Source: an uncultured Clostridia bacterium
GTDB lineage: Bacteria > Bacillota > Clostridia > TANB77 > CAG-508
NCBI GenBank assembly: GCA_944392505.1
Contig: CALXWU010000004.1
Location: forward strand, 1 to 44,317
Length of the DNA stretch: 44,317 nucleotides
Reading direction: 5' to 3'
Shown here: positions 36,347 through 44,317 of the stretch, piece after piece
How positions within the stretch are numbered: position 1 is the stretch's first letter
How the letters are laid out: each line of letters begins with the position of its first letter
Position numbers and translations under genes: made by a program
The notes under the pieces: model-generated
The model's input: only the letters and a program-made list of their open reading frames with translations
Database searches by the model: none
What the model was told of the DNA's origin: nothing

Positions 36347-36454
36347 TTTTCAACCCTATGTTCCTTATATGTATTTAGGTTTTAATTAAGGATTTACCTA
36401 TAAACCTTGTCACTTTTTGTATATGACTACCTTGGAAAAGAATAGTGCCCCTGT
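36347..36454. other. 108-nt gap between the anchored protein and xseB
   Basis: AT-rich, no clear hairpin, RNA gene or promoter. It contains no open frame of note. Confidence 0.5.
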
Positions 36455-36979
36455 CTACTTTTCTTCTACAATTTCTGTATCAATATCTACATAAAAGAAT
36501 TTGTTTCTACCAACTCCCGGCTTTCCTGCTCTTACTATGTATCTTCCATCTCCATTTAATGCTTCATAGTCGAAATTAAGTTCATCAGCATTACCATATT
36601 CTTCTTCATAATATTCTTTTGCAAGTTCTACTGCTCTTGCTTCTCTATCTGCAACTGTTCCATATACTTTTTCTGAATCTTTATTACCATTATTATCATT
36701 AGCTTCATTTGTTGTTGCTTCGCTTGAGACTTGCTCATCTTCTAGCTCATTTGCCACTACATTTGTATCTACAGAATTAGTTTCATTAATGTTATTTGTT
36801 CCTTCTTCTAAAAATTCATTTGTAACATTGTCAATCCCCATGTTTTCATTAGGTAATACATTTGTCTCACCAATACTTGCTGGTTCTGATTTGAAACTTT
36901 CATATACTACCCAAATTATTGCTGCAAGAAGAACTATTATTACTATTGCTATAATTATTATTTTCGTATTTTTGCTCAT
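36455..36979 (-). CDS. membrane-anchored protein with Asn/Glu linker and small C-terminal domain
   Basis: 174 residues: an N-terminal membrane helix (about 6-26), a long Asn/Glu/Thr-rich linker (30-105), and a short C-terminal domain (about 110-174) with DREARAVELAKEYYEEEY and a beta part RYIVRAGKPGVGRNKFFYVD. No enzyme motif was found. The C-terminal unit resembles a PepSY- or cystatin-like fold at low confidence. It lies between xseA and xseB and is preceded by AAAGGAGG. Confidence 0.7.
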   Translation of the reverse strand: MSKNTKIIIIAIVIIVLLAAIIWVVYESFKSEPASIGETNVLPNENMGIDNVTNEFLEEGTNNINETNSVDTNVVANELEDEQVSSEATTNEANDNNGNKDSEKVYGTVADREARAVELAKEYYEEEYGNADELNFDYEALNGDGRYIVRAGKPGVGRNKFFYVDIDTEIVEEK

Positions 36980-36994
36980 ATGTAACTCCTCCTT

Positions 36995-38182
36995 TTACAT
37001 TATTTTTGCTTTTGTTATTCCATCAACTAATCTTATATCTACTTCATCATCTTTTTTTACTTGATGAACTGATTTTATAACTTTCCCATTTAATTGTATT
37101 ATTGAATAACCTCTGGTCAAGGTTTTTAATGGACTTAATGCATCTAGTTTTGCAATGTGTTTTACCATTTCCGTTTTCTTTTTGTTATATATATTAAATA
37201 TATTGTTTCGCATTGATTTTATTTTCATATCAATTAATATGTACTTTTCATTAATTTTTTGTAGTGGTTCTTTAAACACCCTACTATTCATACATTTCTC
37301 ATATCTCAATCTCATTAATTCAACTTTTTTCTTTAATGCTAGTTTGAATCTATTATTATATGCTTCTAATTTTAAAGTTATGTCTGAGATATTTGGTACT
37401 GCTAGTTCTGCTGCTGCAGAAGGTGTTGGTGCTCGCAAGTCTGCGACAAAATCTGCAATTGTAAAGTCTGTTTCATGACCTACTGCGGAAATTACAGGCA
37501 ATTCAGAAGCATATATTGCTCTTGCAACCACTTCCTCATTAAATGGCCATAAATCCTCTAATGAACCTCCACCTCTTGCAACAATTATCACATCTGCAAG
37601 ATTTTTTTCATTCATTAATTTTATGGCATCTGCTATTTTTTCAGCTGCTCCTGCACCTTGTACTGGAACTGGCAACAACTTTATATATACATTTGGATTT
37701 CTTCTTGTAGATACATTAATTATATCTCTTATTACAGCACCAGTATTTGAAGTAAGCACTCCTATACATTTTGGCATAAGTGGAATTTTCTTTTTATGTG
37801 CTGGAGCAAATAATCCTTCTTTTTCAAGTCTTGCTTTCATTTCTTCATATGCTTTGTATAGGCTTCCTAATCCATCTTCTTGCATAGCTTTTGCATATAT
37901 TTGATAAACTCCATCTCTTTCGAAAACTGATACTGTTCCAAATATAGTAACCTTCATTCCATCTTTAGGTTCAAATTTTAAATTTTCTGCATAACTTTTA
38001 AACATTATGCATTTTATTAAAGAATTATCATCTTTTAAAGTAAAATACAAATGACCTGTATAGTGATGTTTATAGTTGGAGATTTCGCCTTTTACTAATA
38101 CATTGTTTAGCATTTCATCTCCATCAATTTTTTGCTTTATATATTTATTTAGTTCTGTTACACTAATCGGATTATATGTCAT
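36995..38182 (-). CDS. xseA: exodeoxyribonuclease VII large subunit
   Basis: 395 residues. An OB-fold N-terminus (VKGEISNYKHHYTGHLYFTLKD) is followed by the catalytic domain with IIVARGGGSLEDLWPFNE, VISAVGHETDFTIADFVAD and RAPTPSAAAELA. It degrades single-stranded DNA with XseB. The start codon overlaps the nusB stop (TAATG), so translation is coupled to nusB. Confidence 0.95.
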   Translation of the reverse strand: MTYNPISVTELNKYIKQKIDGDEMLNNVLVKGEISNYKHHYTGHLYFTLKDDNSLIKCIMFKSYAENLKFEPKDGMKVTIFGTVSVFERDGVYQIYAKAMQEDGLGSLYKAYEEMKARLEKEGLFAPAHKKKIPLMPKCIGVLTSNTGAVIRDIINVSTRRNPNVYIKLLPVPVQGAGAAEKIADAIKLMNEKNLADVIIVARGGGSLEDLWPFNEEVVARAIYASELPVISAVGHETDFTIADFVADLRAPTPSAAAELAVPNISDITLKLEAYNNRFKLALKKKVELMRLRYEKCMNSRVFKEPLQKINEKYILIDMKIKSMRNNIFNIYNKKKTEMVKHIAKLDALSPLKTLTRGYSIIQLNGKVIKSVHQVKKDDEVDIRLVDGITKAKIM

Positions 38183-38619
38183 TAATCTTCTTTTTCTCCC
38201 TCGTTTAAATTATTCTTCTTTACTATACTTGCTAATACTCCATTAATAAAAGTTGGTGATTTTGTATCCCCAAAAGATTTAGCAAGTTCTACAGCTTCGT
38301 TTATCACTACTTTAAATGGTGTTTTTAAATACAACATTTCAAATACAGCCATCTCTAGAATAACTACATTTACTTTTGATAATCTATCATAAGTCCATTT
38401 TTCTGATAAACACTCTTCAATTTGCTTTTTTAATTGTTTGCCATGTCTTTTTGTTCCATATACCATATCTTTTATATATTTTGTTGTTGCTTTTCCATGT
38501 ATATCTCTTGCTTCAAAAAACATGTCCACATTTTCTTTATATTCTTCATATTTTACATTTTGTGATTGTAAGCTATATATTAATTCAAATGCTACTTTTC
38601 TATTTTCTGACATACTCAT
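38182..38619 (-). CDS. nusB: transcription antitermination factor NusB
   Basis: 145 residues, normal length, helical. Family patterns are RKVAFELIYSLQ, KWTYDRLSKVNVVILEMAVFEM and VVINEAVELAKSFGD. NusB with NusE binds boxA in rRNA leader transcripts. It is in the same run as asp23 and amaP, a common Firmicutes order. Its stop overlaps the xseA start. Confidence 0.95.
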   Translation of the reverse strand: MSMSENRKVAFELIYSLQSQNVKYEEYKENVDMFFEARDIHGKATTKYIKDMVYGTKRHGKQLKKQIEECLSEKWTYDRLSKVNVVILEMAVFEMLYLKTPFKVVINEAVELAKSFGDTKSPTFINGVLASIVKKNNLNEGEKED

Positions 38620-38641
38620 TTTGATCTAACTATTCCCCTTT

Positions 38642-38845
38642 TTATAATTTATCTATGAAATTTTTTAATTTTTCTTTTACACTATCTTTATTATGTTGGA
38701 AATAAAAGCCTGCATAGCCACATACAGCAATTAAAATTATTGCGATTATTAGCTCATAAAATCTAGTAAGTAATAGTAAAACTGCTATGAGAATACCTAC
38801 TATCATTCCACCATATTGTGACATAAATTGTTTAAAATCGTCCAT
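38642..38845 (-). CDS. DUF2273 small membrane protein
   Basis: 67 residues with two adjacent membrane helices (about 12-30 and 32-50) and a charged C-terminal helix. This family is always near Asp23/AmaP genes and is thought to belong to the same membrane-anchored complex. AAAGGATGATGG precedes the ATG. It lies between amaP and nusB. Confidence 0.85.
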   Translation of the reverse strand: MDDFKQFMSQYGGMIVGILIAVLLLLTRFYELIIAIILIAVCGYAGFYFQHNKDSVKEKLKNFIDKL

Positions 38846-38864
38846 ATATCACCATCATCCTTTC

Positions 38865-39425
38865 TTAAGGCTCTATTGTGTTTTCTTTTACTGGCTCTAT
38901 ATTTTTTACTTTTATATTTACTTCTTTTACATCTAAATCAGATGATTTCTTAATTGTGTCTTTAATTTTATTCTGCAAATTTGTAGTTAATTCTTTTATA
39001 ACTGCATTTTCTTTTACTACTAAATTTACAAACACACTTAAATTATTTTCTTTATCTAATTCAATTCTAGTAGTTACTTCTTCTGCACTATCAAAACCTT
39101 TAACCACAGCATTAACTAAGTTTTCTATAGTTTCCTTTGTAATTAAAAGTTTTCCATTTGAATTTTCTAGTAAAATTCCGTTTTTGCTTTCTTCTTTCTC
39201 TTTTGCACTAGAATCAAAAAATATACATTTAATAGCAAGCAATATAAAAATTATTGAAAATGCTAATATTATTTTAGAAACCACATTATCTGTAAGAGCT
39301 GTGCTTATTACATTGCCTAAAAAATCCAGATTTATCCAGCCAAAAATTGCTAAGCATAATATTACAGATATTATTAGAATTAAACTTGAAAATAGTGCTA
39401 AACTTATTCTTTCTATAGTTTTCAT
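38865..39425 (-). CDS. amaP: alkaline shock response membrane anchor protein AmaP
   Basis: 186 residues: two N-terminal membrane segments (about 9-31 and 49-68) followed by a cytoplasmic domain with KLLITKETIENLVNAVVKGF and a beta-rich end. AmaP anchors the Asp23 complex at the membrane in staphylococci. GGAGGAAGG precedes the ATG. It is downstream of asp23 with a 169-nt gap that contains two hairpins. Confidence 0.85.
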   Translation of the reverse strand: MKTIERISLALFSSLILIISVILCLAIFGWINLDFLGNVISTALTDNVVSKIILAFSIIFILLAIKCIFFDSSAKEKEESKNGILLENSNGKLLITKETIENLVNAVVKGFDSAEEVTTRIELDKENNLSVFVNLVVKENAVIKELTTNLQNKIKDTIKKSSDLDVKEVNIKVKNIEPVKENTIEP

Positions 39426-39459
39426 ATTAATTTCCTTCCTCCATTAAATTTTAGATTTA

Positions 39460-39492
39460 GTTAGAAAAGAATTATTCCAATTATTTTCTAAC
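39460..39492. repeat. 9-bp perfect inverted repeat upstream of amaP
   Basis: GTTAGAAAA (39460-39468) and TTTTCTAAC (39484-39492) with a 15-nt loop. It could be an operator or a leader hairpin. Confidence 0.5.
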
Positions 39493-39508
39493 TCTTTAAT
39501 CAATGTAT

Positions 39509-39588
39509 AAAAGGCACTTATGTAATTATTTTATTTCAAACATTAGACTATTTAAAATTAAAATAATATTGTATTTAAAGTGCCTTTT
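39509..39588 (-). terminator. 80-nt extended hairpin between asp23 and amaP
   Basis: AAAAGGCACTT (39509-39519) and AAGTGCCTTTT (39578-39588) are a perfect 11-bp outer stem, with inner ATTATTTTA/TAAAATAAT pairs. It begins just after the asp23 stop. On the minus strand it ends in TTTT, so it may attenuate read-through into amaP. It could also be a small MITE-like repeat. Confidence 0.55.
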
Positions 39589-39594
39589 TATATA

Positions 39595-40041
39595 CTATTC
39601 TGTTTTATTAGAGTCTTCTGTTTTTACTTCCTCTATATTATTGTTTTCTATATTAACACCTTGTACATGTACATTTACATCTAAAACTTTTAATCCAGTC
39701 ATGCTTTCTACAGCTTTTTTTACTCTATTTTGAATTTCAAAAGCTACATCTGGTATTCTTACACCATATTCTACAATTATATTAACATCAATTCTTGTTT
39801 CTTTTTCTCCTGCTTCAACTTTAATACCTTTTGCAAAATTTTTCTTTCCGCTAAATACTTCTGAAATTCCACCAGCAAATCCACCAGCCATTGAAGAAAC
39901 TCCAGGAACTTCTGATGCAGCTGCACCTGCAATCACAGCAATAACATCATCAGCAATTCTAATATTTGCATTTTCTAATGCAACTTCTGATTGTTCTTGC
40001 TCCTTATTTTCAATTACCTCTAAATCTTTATTTTCCTCCAT
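39595..40041 (-). CDS. Asp23/Gls24 family envelope stress protein
   Basis: 148 residues: a Glu/Gln-rich N-terminus of about 25 residues, then the Asp23 core with IRIADDVIAVIAGAAASEVP, VEYGVRIPDVAFEIQNRVKK and a C-terminal strand VLDVNVHVQGV. These cytoplasmic proteins form membrane-linked networks with AmaP and respond to alkaline or cell-wall stress. AAGGAGG precedes the ATG, and a promoter lies at 40103-40131. Confidence 0.93.
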   Translation of the reverse strand: MEENKDLEVIENKEQEQSEVALENANIRIADDVIAVIAGAAASEVPGVSSMAGGFAGGISEVFSGKKNFAKGIKVEAGEKETRIDVNIIVEYGVRIPDVAFEIQNRVKKAVESMTGLKVLDVNVHVQGVNIENNNIEEVKTEDSNKTE

Positions 40042-40354
40042 ATAAATACCTCCTTAGAATTTATATCTGTATAAATTAAATTGTCCTAATTAAACTATTA
40101 TTAGTATACCAATTTTTCACAATTTTTACAACAGTTTTTCTAACTTTAATTAAAGATTTTTTTATTACAACTCATCTTACAAATATATAAAAACCTTATG
40201 ATTTACTTCTCTTTAATTTTTTTGCATACAAAAAGAACAGGCTACCACACGGTATAAGAAGTATCAATTTTTGTCCCGCTACTCAATAATCTGTCCTTTT
40301 TTAAGGGAGAAATTTTACTTTCTCCCAATTCATATTTAATTCTTGTACTTTATA
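40042..40354. other. 313-nt gap upstream of asp23: promoter and two hairpins
   Basis: Holds the asp23 promoter (40103-40131), a long hairpin with arms 40230-40240 and 40291-40301 (AAAAAGGACAG / CTGTTCTTTTT on the minus strand, with a G-T pair), and a compact stem GGGAGAAA / TTTCTCCC at 40305-40326. On the minus strand the long hairpin ends in TTTTT, so it is the likely terminator of the beta-helix gene. No coding frame was found in it. Confidence 0.6.
40103..40131 (-). promoter_or_regulatory. promoter of asp23
   Basis: Reverse strand TTGTAA, 17-nt spacer, TATACT, about 60 nt upstream of the asp23 ATG. Confidence 0.6.
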
Positions 40355-42766
40355 TTATTCTTCAATAAAGTTTACTTTTGCTTTAGCTGAATCTGGCATA
40401 CTATTATCTGCTGTATAATCAGCATAATAATATCCTAGACGATTAGCTCCTGTTCCTTCTCCTTCTATTGTATTAATCTTTTGTCCGTCTGTTCCTATTA
40501 AATTTTTAACATTTATAGTATAATTTGCAAAATATGTGTCTGCATGTGCTGGTGCTGTTTCTCCTACTGCTTGGAAGCATATAAATCCTCCAAAATTATC
40601 TGTTGTACCAGATAAAATAGTATTGTTATAAATATTAAACGTTGCTGAAGCATTATTATAATTTGATAATCTCATTGCATTATTTGAAAACGCAAATGTG
40701 TTATTCTCTATTGTTATTGTCGCACCATCTTCAATCTTGAACATGCTAATAGTATTATTCCTAGATTTTGTGTTAAATTCATTGTTTCTAATAATTGTGC
40801 CATCTTTTACCTCTTCATTTTCTCCTTGTCCAAATTCAATAAGGTTATAAATTCCAGCTAAATCTTTATCATCTTCTCCAAAAACATTATTTTCAATTAT
40901 AACTGCACTTGGAGTTGCAATATCTATTAGATTATATGCTGTTCCTGTAACATTTGATATTTTTGAATTAGTTAATGTAAATTCTCCCTCTGTATCTACC
41001 TTTATTACAGCAACCCCTGATGGTTTTGAAACAGTAGATCCTGTAGCAAAGTTTGTTATTTCTAATTCATCTAAAACAGCATTTTTCCCACTAACTGTTA
41101 CTTTGTCATTAATTACAACATCTTTTATTGTAACATCATTTCCTGTAATATTAAGTCCTTTTGCTAAAGTTGCTCCATTTCCATTGATTGTTACTTTTTT
41201 GTCAAGAGTTATAGCATTTTCAACAGTTACATCTTGTGTTAAATTAATTACTTCTATATTTTCGTCTTTTATTGCCTCTTCAAAATCCTCTGCGTTATTT
41301 ACATCAGCTATAGGTAATACATTAAAGTAGAAGTTTTGGTCTGCTCCCTCTTTTGCATTTTCCATTTTTATTAAATTTGTTGTTACACAATTATCTACTC
41401 CATCTTCCCATATTGTTGGATTTGATAATGATTCATTTGTATTTACTATTGTTGCATTTTCTGCTACTGTTAAATGTGGGTCTCCTAGTCCTTCCCCTGT
41501 ACCTTTAGATACTTCGATTCCTCCAACTACATTTCCTGATACATTTATTGTTCCTTCTAGTGTTACTTGTGATGCATTTACTAATAGTCCTGCACTTGTT
41601 CCTGTTAATCCTATATCTTTTATTGTTGCTTCTGTGTTATATACTTGCATTACATAGTTGTCTCCTGATCCTCCTGACCAGCTTCCTGTCTCTCCGTTAT
41701 ATGTAATTGTTTTGCCATTTCCATTAATTGTTACTTTTCTTCCTACCACTATTACATGGTCTGTTGTAAAATCTTCTGTTATATTGATTACTTCTATATT
41801 TGTTTGTAATGCATGCTCTAATTCTTCTACATTACTTACACTTATTTCTGGCATTTCATTAAAGTAGAATACTTGACCTACTTTTACTCCTGTTACTTTT
41901 ACTAGGTTACCACCTATAATGCAATCATTTACTCCATCTTCCCAGATTGTTGGAGTAGTTACTGTTTCATCTTCATTTTCTATTGTTGCTCCTTCTGCTA
42001 TTGTTAATTGTGGATTTTCTAGTCCTGCCACTACTCCTTTGCATACTTCAATTCCTCCAAATGCATTTCCTGATACATCTATTGTTCCTTCTAAGGTTAC
42101 TTTTGATGCATTTATTTGTAGTCCTGCATTTGCTCCTGTTAGTCCTAAATATTTTATTGTTGCTTCTGTATTATATACTTTTATTACATAATTTTGTGTA
42201 TCTTCTCTCCATGTTCCAGATTCTCCAGTAAATGTAATTTCTTGTCCGTTTCCGTTAAGTGTTACTGGCTTACTAACTATAATTGAATGATCTGTTTCAA
42301 ACTTATCTCCTTCAACTAAATTAATAGTTGTAATGTCTGGATCAGCCAAAGCTTCTTCTAACTCAGCAACATTTTTTACATCTGCTGTTGTAACAATATA
42401 TCTTTCCAAGTCTTTATATTTGATGTTAAATGTTACTCCACTTAAGTCTACATTTTCTCCTGTAATTGCATCTATCCAATTTCCTTCAAGGTCTCTGCAA
42501 TATACCTTCATATATTCTAATGCTTCTTCTCCTTCTACTCCCTCTGGCACATCGATTGTTCTTGCTGCATACATCATTATTTGAGTAGAAATATATGGTG
42601 TTTCTTCTGAGAACAAATGTGATCCAATGACATAAATCAATTCTTCACTATCTGTCTCAGCAATATTGTCATCAGTTGCATTAAATTCTGCTGCATTTAC
42701 AACTCCTGCTCCTGCTAGAATAAAAAATAATAATGCAATCAAAAAATATTTAATTTGTTTTTTCAT
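40355..42766 (-). CDS. secreted beta-helix repeat protein
   Basis: 803 residues from ATG 42766 (the second of two adjacent ATGs; GGAGG is 6 nt upstream of it). A signal peptide (about 5-26) ends in VVNAAE. Two long repeats of about 180 residues (roughly 131-310 and 311-490) share VTLNGNG/VTINGNG, VYNTEATIK, TLEGTI and PTIWEDGV; a third, shorter unit follows, then pectate-lyase-like parallel beta-helix rungs (ITGNDVTIKDVVINDKVTVS). No catalytic motif and no LPXTG or other cell-wall anchor was found. An adhesin or glycan-binding role is inferred. Confidence 0.8.
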   Translation of the reverse strand: MKKQIKYFLIALLFFILAGAGVVNAAEFNATDDNIAETDSEELIYVIGSHLFSEETPYISTQIMMYAARTIDVPEGVEGEEALEYMKVYCRDLEGNWIDAITGENVDLSGVTFNIKYKDLERYIVTTADVKNVAELEEALADPDITTINLVEGDKFETDHSIIVSKPVTLNGNGQEITFTGESGTWREDTQNYVIKVYNTEATIKYLGLTGANAGLQINASKVTLEGTIDVSGNAFGGIEVCKGVVAGLENPQLTIAEGATIENEDETVTTPTIWEDGVNDCIIGGNLVKVTGVKVGQVFYFNEMPEISVSNVEELEHALQTNIEVINITEDFTTDHVIVVGRKVTINGNGKTITYNGETGSWSGGSGDNYVMQVYNTEATIKDIGLTGTSAGLLVNASQVTLEGTINVSGNVVGGIEVSKGTGEGLGDPHLTVAENATIVNTNESLSNPTIWEDGVDNCVTTNLIKMENAKEGADQNFYFNVLPIADVNNAEDFEEAIKDENIEVINLTQDVTVENAITLDKKVTINGNGATLAKGLNITGNDVTIKDVVINDKVTVSGKNAVLDELEITNFATGSTVSKPSGVAVIKVDTEGEFTLTNSKISNVTGTAYNLIDIATPSAVIIENNVFGEDDKDLAGIYNLIEFGQGENEEVKDGTIIRNNEFNTKSRNNTISMFKIEDGATITIENNTFAFSNNAMRLSNYNNASATFNIYNNTILSGTTDNFGGFICFQAVGETAPAHADTYFANYTINVKNLIGTDGQKINTIEGEGTGANRLGYYYADYTADNSMPDSAKAKVNFIEE

Positions 42767-42826
42767 CATTTACCTCCTCATATTTTATGATTTATAATGA
42801 ATTATTTGTAATGTTAGATAATAAAT

Positions 42827-42852
42827 CTAATTTAATATATTTTTTAAATTAG
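42827..42852 (-). terminator. hairpin over the stop codon of the InlB-repeat gene
   Basis: CTAATTTAA / TTAAATTAG, a perfect 9-bp stem with an 8-nt loop, followed on the minus strand by ATTTATT. It overlaps the stop codon; a weak terminator candidate. Confidence 0.4.
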
Positions 42853-44057
42853 TTTCCACTTGCAAATACTCTAGTTCCATCATTTAACTGTACTTTGTAA
42901 TTATTTGCTTTGTTAAATTGTTCATGACTTACAATTTTTACACTGTTATATTCTGATGACCATTTCCCTAATTTGTATTCAGAATTTCCATTAAGATTAC
43001 CGTAAATTGCTGTAATTCCAACTGCCGTTCCATTTTTATATGCAGTTACTACCCAGTTTGGTGAGGTTTTATCATTATTTATATTTGTTGTCACAAATGT
43101 ATATGAATCCCACTCTCCAGTTACTGTCATATCTTTAGTTACAGTAGTGCTATTAGTTACCTTACTTCCATTGCTATACCAACCTTTAAAAGTATAACCT
43201 GACTTACTTGGATTTGATGGTAAAGATAAAGTCTTGCCCTCTTCTACTGTTTGTGTTTTTACAGTATTTCCATCTACCTTAAAAGTTACTGTATATTCTT
43301 TTACTTCAGGCTCTGTTGGTTCTTCTGGTTCAGTTGGTTCCTCTGGCTCAGTTGGTTCCTCTGGCTCAGTTGGTTCCTCTGGCTCAGTTGGTTCCTCTGG
43401 CTCAGTTGGTTCCTCTGGCTCTGTTGGTTTCTCTGGTTTACTTGGTTTCTCTGAATCAGATGGCTTTTCTGGCTCACTTGGCTCTTCAGGTTTGCTTTCA
43501 TTAGGTCTTTGTGCAAGCTCTTCTTCCTCTCCTTCAGAATCGTCAATTTCTTCCCATTTTGCAACAATGTTGCAATCTTCTGTAAATGGTTTTGAAAAAT
43601 CTACTTTTTCATCGTTTAAATACCATCCCAAAAATTTATATCCTTCTTTTTCTGGTTCTTCAGGCTCTTCGATTAATCCTTCTGCATCTGTCATAAGTAT
43701 TGTTTCTTTTCCATCTACATCTAATGTGATTTGATAACGTGATATTACCTCTTCATTTTCTATCCATCTTGCTTCTAAGGTAATGTCTTGTGTAATTGGT
43801 GTATTAAAATCGAATTCTTCTGTTGCATCCCCTAAATACCAACCAGCGAATTGATAACCTTCTCTAGATGGGTCTGTTGGTTTTGTAGCAGTTTTTCCTT
43901 CTTCTATTGTTTGAGAGCTTATTGTACTTCCTCCCTTGCTGTCAAAAGAAACTGTAAATACCTCTTTTGTATTTCTAGAAACTAGGAATACAATAAGAGC
44001 AATAATTAAAATTGCAATAATGGCAACTGCTATAATAATCTTTTTGTTCTTATCCAT
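42849..44057 (-). CDS. membrane-anchored protein with InlB (Listeria-Bacteroides) repeats and a Pro/Glu tandem linker
   Basis: 402 residues from ATG 44057, chosen because AAAGGAG lies 6 nt upstream; the longer frame to 44207 has none. A membrane helix (about 6-27) comes first. Three B-repeat units with GYxFxGWY cores follow: near residues 35-95, 105-165 and, after the Pro/Glu linker, near 255-315. The linker (about 180-250) repeats TEPEEP. A C-terminal beta-rich domain ends with RVFASGN. Such proteins are surface-exposed, and the function is unknown. No LPXTG is present. Confidence 0.85.
   Translation of the reverse strand: MDKNKKIIIAVAIIAILIIALIVFLVSRNTKEVFTVSFDSKGGSTISSQTIEEGKTATKPTDPSREGYQFAGWYLGDATEEFDFNTPITQDITLEARWIENEEVISRYQITLDVDGKETILMTDAEGLIEEPEEPEKEGYKFLGWYLNDEKVDFSKPFTEDCNIVAKWEEIDDSEGEEEELAQRPNESKPEEPSEPEKPSDSEKPSKPEKPTEPEEPTEPEEPTEPEEPTEPEEPTEPEEPTEPEEPTEPEVKEYTVTFKVDGNTVKTQTVEEGKTLSLPSNPSKSGYTFKGWYSNGSKVTNSTTVTKDMTVTGEWDSYTFVTTNINNDKTSPNWVVTAYKNGTAVGITAIYGNLNGNSEYKLGKWSSEYNSVKIVSHEQFNKANNYKVQLNDGTRVFASGN
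43309..43434 (-). repeat. 18-bp tandem repeat coding TEPEEP, seven units
   Basis: Seven 18-bp units in frame; four of them (43345-43416) are identical (GGCTCAGTTGGTTCCTCT on the plus strand). A degenerate eighth follows. The repeats encode the Pro/Glu linker of the InlB-repeat protein. Confidence 0.9.
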
Positions 44058-44187
44058 TTTTTTCTCCTTTCTTTCTGTTACTTTTATTTTTAATAAAAAA
44101 TTTTTTTTTATTTTCTGCCCCCCTTCAAATAAAAATAGAATAATCTTAAAATATAACTTTATTTTTTGATTTTCTTTTTTCAGACAT

Positions 44188-44216
44188 ATTATATCAAAAT
44201 GTGACAAATTTGTACA
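44188..44216 (-). promoter_or_regulatory. possible promoter of the InlB-repeat gene
   Basis: Reverse strand TGTACA, 17-nt spacer, TATAAT. The -35 box matches at 4 of 6 positions. It would give a 5' leader of about 125 nt. Confidence 0.45.
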
Positions 44217-44257
44217 TACATATTATACATATTTTTATTTTTGTGAAATAAAAAGTT

Positions 44258-44289
44258 AAATGCAAGTATTAGAAAAAATAGTTGCATTT
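44258..44289. repeat. 8-bp inverted repeat near the window end
   Basis: AAATGCAA / TTGCATTT with a 16-nt loop. No gene is visible in the last 110 nt, and its role cannot be told from the window. Confidence 0.35.
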
Positions 44290-44317
44290 AGTGGTTAATT
44301 AAGTTCTTAGTGAAATA

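Noticed and set aside
41919..42231. Plus-strand frames opposite the beta-helix gene
   Set aside because: Shadow frames of the repeat protein; poor composition and no start signals.
43234..43734. 166-residue plus-strand frame rich in Gly and Ser
   Set aside because: It is the complement of the 18-bp tandem repeat in the InlB-repeat gene; no ribosome binding site.
44058..44207. N-terminal extension of the InlB-repeat protein
   Set aside because: No ribosome binding site; AAAGGAG precedes ATG 44057, which also starts just before the membrane helix.

Overview
The window reads as a chromosomal segment of a low-GC, endospore-forming Clostridia member (Firmicutes). The support is strong AT bias, AGGAGG-type ribosome binding sites before most genes, a SleB-type germination lysin, an Asp23/AmaP/DUF2273 cluster, a formate-tetrahydrofolate ligase, CX3CX2C radical SAM enzymes and an EF-P/M24/prepilin peptidase/YqeG neighbourhood. 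An uncultured gut lineage is likely but is inferred from style, not from a marker gene. Most of the window is ordinary housekeeping DNA. No phage, conjugative element, CRISPR array, rRNA or transposase gene was seen.

Layout. 1-2.7 kb: the first 16 codons of a possible thyA, a REP-like repeat pair, a PflA-like radical SAM protein, and a pilin-like/FGE-fold secreted protein split by a frameshift. 2.7-6.1 kb: a divergent DnaB-like ATPase with a long charged N-terminus, opposite two acyl thioesterases. 6.15-8.1 kb: an array of small hairpins and an E. coli-type YcaO. 8.3-17.5 kb: a minus-strand run, read as M19 dipeptidase, M4 metalloprotease, YqeY, Ca2+-type P-ATPase, polysaccharide deacetylase, thioredoxin reductase-like flavoprotein, thioredoxin. 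17.7-19.4 kb: two tRNA-Gly, one tRNA-Trp, GtrA, and a frameshifted M23 peptidase. 19.5-23.4 kb: a minus-strand group YqeG, prepilin peptidase, M24 aminopeptidase, EF-P and a zinc-ribbon protein, plus a 52-residue Cys/Gly-rich membrane peptide upstream of yqeG. 23.6-26.1 kb: a U32 protein. 26.2-32.9 kb: miaB, HTH protein, mutS, nucleoside kinase, RNHCP protein. 33.0-40.0 kb: asp23, amaP, DUF2273, nusB, xseA, anchored protein, xseB, PAP2-like, fhs, sleB. 40.3-44.1 kb: two secreted surface-type proteins, one with beta-helix repeats and one with InlB repeats plus a Pro/Glu tandem repeat.

How the parts fit. The minus-strand groups cover translation and RNA maintenance (EF-P, NusB, MiaB), DNA repair (MutS, ExoVII), one-carbon metabolism (Fhs), thiol redox (Trx pair) and envelope stress (Asp23/AmaP). 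Two genes have clear frame breaks (pilin/FGE at 2243-2247, M23 at about 19008). A third break is possible at the end of the HTH gene, and there is an unexplained 107-nt overlap between the M19 and M4 genes. These are either assembly errors or real slippage or decay, and the sequence alone cannot decide.

The least explained items are the DnaB-like ATPase, the Cys/Gly-rich peptide with a SigK-like upstream motif, the hairpin array at 6151-6247, the 121-bp folded element before fhs, the pilin-like/FGE-fold protein without pilin Glu5 or FGE cysteines, and a likely ferredoxin-type thioredoxin reductase. I see no convincing new multi-gene defence or biosynthetic system.
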